Source: an uncultured Porphyromonas sp.
GTDB lineage: Bacteria > Bacteroidota > Bacteroidia > Bacteroidales > Porphyromonadaceae
Reading direction: 5' to 3'
Assembly (NCBI GenBank): GCA_902465775.1
Contig: CABQOJ010000067.1
Span: 1-6,828, forward strand
Length of the DNA stretch: 6,828 nucleotides
Shown here one piece after another: positions 5,441-6,828 of this stretch. A model generated the notes under the pieces. That model was given only the letters and a program-made list of their open reading frames with translations, made no database searches and was not told the origin of the DNA. The stretch's first letter is position 1; each line of letters opens with the position of its first letter. The position numbers and the translations under genes are program-made.

Positions 5441-6742
5441 TTATTTAGTCTTGATTTGATACTCGGAGTACTTAGCCTTGTCCTCCCACTGTACGCTTTG
5501 GATCAGCATGACAAGGCAAAAGATAATCCAGGCAACGAGGAGCCCCCAACGCTCTATGTGTAGTCCAGCGTGAGGTGCTTGTCGTAGTAAGGAGGAGAGC
5601 TTTTCGTAGTCCTGATCTGTGTACTTGTCGGGCAAGTCTCGAGCAGCTCTCTTGTCCAGGATGACACCGTCAGAGACCAGTATGACAGAAGGCTGAGCCC
5701 GAGCCATCGTCTTGATCGTTGTCCCATCGCAAAAGTAGAGCGGATAGGCGGCGGCCGTCTTATTGCGCCAGCGACCACGCTCCTCGGGCGTACTGCCAGA
5801 GATGCCGTACATAGCGACGCCGACAGACTCAGCCCAGTCGTAGAGTGCGTTGAGCTTGCGTCCTATCTGTATGGGTATCGTCTCCCAGTTTGGCGTTATG
5901 ACCCATATCTGCGGACTCTCATTGAGTAGCATCGTCTGAGTCACCTCTCGCTCTGTCGCTTGCTGAGAGCTCCCTCCCGCATAGATCGCAAAGTCCATGA
6001 CGGGAGGCTTGTAGCCCTCCTTGATGACCCGCTCCTGGCGGTCTATGTAAGTCCAAGTGGAGTCGGGGAGCTCCTCCATATTAAATGTCTCTCGCAGCCC
6101 ATTCTTCTCATAGATAAAGAGGTATTCGATCTCCTCCTGAGGCGCATTCTCAGGGACCATTGTCAGCTCTCGTAGCGAGGCGCCGACCTTGTAGGGGCGA
6201 AAGTCAATGAGTGGCAGATGCCTTAGGTTACCTCCCACGAAAATACCCCAGCCCAATAGCAGTAAAGCCGTAGCTACGGAACCAGTGATACCGCGCAAAG
6301 GACGGCTCGCCTTGCGGTAGGTGAGCAGGTAAACTATCGTGACAGCCATGAAGAAGACATTCTTGCCAAAGGTCTGCCAATTGGTCAGCTTGAGCGCATC
6401 GCCAAAGCAACCGCAATCGCTGATAGGGTTAAAGAGCGCTAGGTAAAGTGTCACCAGCGTCATCACCCCCATGAAGAGGGTTGTGCCCCAGGCTGTGATC
6501 CTCCTCCAGAGTCCCATCAAGAGAAAGCCTCCGAGGAGAAACTCAAAGGAGCAGAGTGCCACCGAGAGGGCGGGAGCCATAGCACTCATGCTCCCCAGTC
6601 CCATCACTCTGAGGTACTCCTCGATCTTGATCGCACCTCCCATAGGGTCAACCCCCTTGACAAATCCTGAGAAGAGTAAGAGAGCTGCTAGTAGGATGCG
6701 GGAGAGCTCGGATAGGATGTATTGGACTCGTTGACGGCTCAT
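5441..6742 (-). CDS. DoxX/MauE-type membrane protein with C-terminal thioredoxin-like domain (BT-type Bacteroidales family)
   Basis: A 433-aa inner-membrane protein of unknown function. The N-terminal third resembles the DoxX/MauE fold: hydrophobic segments at about residues 12-29, 53-77, 84-104 and 126-141, with SGFVKGVDP (25-33) after the first and DCGCFGD (109-115) after the third. A Cys-Gly-Cys loop of this kind is typical of MauE-like proteins, which are linked to thiol-disulfide chemistry. A fifth segment spans about 154-170. Residues about 185-395 form a soluble region whose end, QPSVILVSDGVILDK (350-364), resembles the cis-proline strand and following hairpin of a thioredoxin fold. 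No CxxC is present; the only cysteine in this region is C338. A final membrane helix lies at about 399-415, before a short charged tail. The start is ATG with no Shine-Dalgarno sequence, 26 bp after the upstream stop; tpiA follows after 16 bp. Its role could be envelope redox chemistry or scaffolding, but this is inferred. Confidence 0.8.
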   Translation of the reverse strand: MSRQRVQYILSELSRILLAALLLFSGFVKGVDPMGGAIKIEEYLRVMGLGSMSAMAPALSVALCSFEFLLGGFLLMGLWRRITAWGTTLFMGVMTLVTLYLALFNPISDCGCFGDALKLTNWQTFGKNVFFMAVTIVYLLTYRKASRPLRGITGSVATALLLLGWGIFVGGNLRHLPLIDFRPYKVGASLRELTMVPENAPQEEIEYLFIYEKNGLRETFNMEELPDSTWTYIDRQERVIKEGYKPPVMDFAIYAGGSSQQATEREVTQTMLLNESPQIWVITPNWETIPIQIGRKLNALYDWAESVGVAMYGISGSTPEERGRWRNKTAAAYPLYFCDGTTIKTMARAQPSVILVSDGVILDKRAARDLPDKYTDQDYEKLSSLLRQAPHAGLHIERWGLLVAWIIFCLVMLIQSVQWEDKAKYSEYQIKTK

Positions 6743-6768
6743 AGGATTATCTGTAGATGTGGTGTACG

Positions 6769-6828
6769 CTATGCCTGATCGAAGCGCAACTTGATGAGTG
6801 CAAAGATAGCGTAGTTTATCATATCCTG
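6769..6828 (-). CDS. C-terminal fragment of probable DUF1599 family protein (5' end outside window)
   Basis: Only the last 19 residues and a TAG stop are present; the gene enters from beyond the right edge. The visible tail reads QDMINYAIFALIKLRFDQA. The hydrophobic pattern around INYAIFALIKL resembles the C-terminus of DUF1599 proteins (nucleotide-modification-associated domain 1), which I recall next to the DoxX-tpiA-SPOR-folE cluster in Bacteroidales. That the frame is coding is supported by its being open to the window edge and by the stop sitting 26 bp before the next start on the same strand. The family name rests on about a dozen residues plus gene order, so it is tentative. No role can be assigned from this piece. 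It is probably co-transcribed with the downstream membrane protein gene. Confidence 0.5.
   Translation of the reverse strand, partial: QDMINYAIFALIKLRFDQA
6801..6808 (-). promoter_or_regulatory. Possible internal promoter -7 box ahead of the DoxX/MauE-like gene
   Basis: On the minus strand this reads TATCTTTG, matching TAnnTTTG, and lies within the last codons of the upstream gene, 58 bp before the ATG of the membrane protein gene. No TTTG -33 element can be seen in the remaining 20 bp. The coding sequence explains these bases, so this is only a weak candidate for a promoter driving the DoxX-tpiA-SPOR-folE run. Confidence 0.2.

Noticed and set aside
5730..5737. TACTTTTG, a second TAnnTTTG match on the minus strand
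   Set aside because: It lies deep inside the membrane protein gene, over 300 bp from the next start codon, and has no supporting context; chance is the simplest explanation.

Overview
This 6.8 kb window is a compact housekeeping segment, most likely from the chromosome of a Bacteroidota bacterium. A Porphyromonas-like member of the Bacteroidales with middling GC (a little over 50% by eye) fits best. Three things point there: the protein families (a MauE/DoxX-plus-thioredoxin-like membrane protein, a short secreted SPOR protein, an acidic pRiA4b ORF-3-like protein), start codons without Shine-Dalgarno sequences, and a promoter -7 box of the Bacteroidota form TAnnTTTG. The genus is inferred, since no marker gene in the window fixes it.

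All genes lie on the minus strand. In transcription order (right to left) they are: the last 20 codons of an upstream gene that looks like the DUF1599 / nucleotide-modification-associated family (6769-6828); a 433-aa DoxX/MauE-type membrane protein with a C-terminal thioredoxin-like region lacking CxxC (5441-6742); tpiA (4660-5424); a 159-aa secreted SPOR protein (4184-4663); folE (3490-4113); a very acidic 181-aa pRiA4b ORF-3-like protein (2904-3449); miaA (1914-2885); radC (1114-1917); and pfkA (64-1047). Gaps are short (16-70 bp), and two junctions overlap as ATGA (tpiA/SPOR and miaA/radC). The run from the upstream gene to radC may therefore be one or a few polycistronic units. pfkA appears to have its own promoter in the 66-bp radC-pfkA gap. 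No stretch over 300 bp lacks a gene.

Functionally this is a mixed housekeeping set: glycolysis (TpiA, PfkA), pterin/folate precursor synthesis (FolE), tRNA A37 prenylation (MiaA), a JAMM-fold protein of uncertain role (RadC), cell-envelope proteins (SPOR, DoxX/MauE-like) and one uncharacterised acidic protein. I see no tRNA, rRNA, CRISPR array, transposase, phage gene or toxin-antitoxin pair.

I do not see an obvious undescribed system. The most worthwhile observations are two adjacent dyads covering the pfkA promoter, a 15-bp repeat at the ends of both radC and pfkA, the cysteine-less thioredoxin-like half of the membrane protein, and the acidic pRiA4b-like protein between folE and miaA.
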